A stretch of 7,474 nucleotides of DNA from Phycisphaerae bacterium (GTDB lineage Bacteria > Planctomycetota > Phycisphaerae > UBA1845): positions 1 through 7,474 of the forward strand of contig JAJDDS010000314.1 in NCBI GenBank assembly GCA_029260195.1, written 5' to 3'. The notes under the pieces are model-generated. The model saw only the letters and a program-made list of their open reading frames with translations, searched no databases and had not been told where the DNA came from. Positions 7,219 through 7,474 of this stretch are shown piece by piece. Position 1 is the first letter of the stretch. Each line of letters starts with the position of its first letter. The translations under genes were made by a program, and so were the position numbers.

Positions 7219-7240
7219 GCGGGGGTCTCCCCGCAGGAGA
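7219..7240 (+). promoter_or_regulatory. GC-rich hairpin abutting the rpsT Shine-Dalgarno
   Basis: GCGGGG (7219-7224) pairs perfectly with CCCCGC (7229-7234) across a 4-base loop (GTCT). The Shine-Dalgarno AGGAG (7235-7239) follows without a gap and sits 9 bases before the rpsT GTG. Such a hairpin could affect ribosome access. S20 is known to repress its own translation in E. coli, so an autoregulatory role is conceivable but unproven. The lack of a T-run argues against a terminator. Confidence 0.45.
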
Positions 7241-7248
7241 GCAATCGA

Positions 7249-7474
7249 GTGCCCAACACCAAATCCGCCAAGAAGCGCTTTCGGCAAGACGCCGTGCGGC
7301 GCGACATCAACCGAGCTCGGCGCAGCGCCGTGAAGACGCAGATCGGAAAGTTCCTCGACGCGGTCCACGGTCAGGACGTGAATCTCGCGAAGGAGCAGTT
7401 CCGTCTGGTCACGAAAACGCTGGACCAAACCGCCGCACACGGCACGTACCACAAGAACATCGTCGCGCGCAGAA
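7249..7474 (+). CDS. rpsT: 30S ribosomal protein S20, 5' part
   Basis: The first 75 codons of S20, a small-subunit protein that binds the 5' domain and helix 44 of 16S rRNA. The translation begins MPNTKSAKKRFRQDAVRR, followed by NRARRSAVKTQIGKFLDAV, and reaches the conserved HKNIVARR near the window edge. Family length is ~85-90 residues, so only the last ~10-15 and the stop lie beyond the window. The start is GTG at 7249, supported by AGGAG 9 bases upstream and by the exact match of the N-terminus to the family. E. coli rpsT also uses a non-ATG start (UUG). The gene follows the TPR gene by 50 bases on the same strand. Confidence 0.96.
   Translation, partial: MPNTKSAKKRFRQDAVRRDINRARRSAVKTQIGKFLDAVHGQDVNLAKEQFRLVTKTLDQTAAHGTYHKNIVARR

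Overview
The window looks like chromosomal DNA from a GC-rich bacterium of the Planctomycetota, possibly Phycisphaerae. This rests on recalled family distributions, not a search. The clues are a PQQ-like beta-propeller that opens with the planctomycete-style phrase NWPAWRGDGSGVSAETG, a membrane glycosyltransferase fused to an NPCBM domain, and weak or absent Shine-Dalgarno sequences on some genes. There is no phage gene, CRISPR array, tRNA or rRNA.

Left part (1-3958, + strand). A C-rich, apparently non-coding stretch leads into an integral-membrane GT-C-type glycosyltransferase with a C-terminal NPCBM carbohydrate-binding module. Its N-terminus seems to be missing: the reading begins just before the DYPP motif, without the usual first membrane helix and catalytic loop. 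Five bases after its stop lies a 135-bp element with ~21-bp imperfect terminal inverted repeats and a flanking 4-bp direct repeat (CCTC), which looks like a MITE or similar non-autonomous repeat. Next comes a secreted PQQ-like beta-propeller protein with an unusual architecture. A block of six predicted transmembrane helices is inserted between the first propeller blade and the remaining blades, and its loop charges fit the positive-inside rule.

Middle part (3973-5494, - strand). This is a compact def-fmt operon: peptide deformylase, then methionyl-tRNA formyltransferase, the two enzymes of the N-formylmethionine cycle. All catalytic motifs are present, and a good sigma70-type promoter lies upstream of def. 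fmt converges on the propeller gene with only 14 bp between them.

Right part (5495-7474, + strand). A divergent intergenic region with a stem-loop precedes a cytoplasmic, highly charged TPR-like protein of unknown function. Fifty bases later the 5' part of rpsT (ribosomal protein S20) begins at a GTG codon, with a strong Shine-Dalgarno directly abutting a GC-rich hairpin. It runs off the window.

The right half is housekeeping translation machinery. The left half is accessory cell-surface material. The most interesting points are the membrane-interrupted propeller, the MITE-like element, and the truncated glycosyltransferase.
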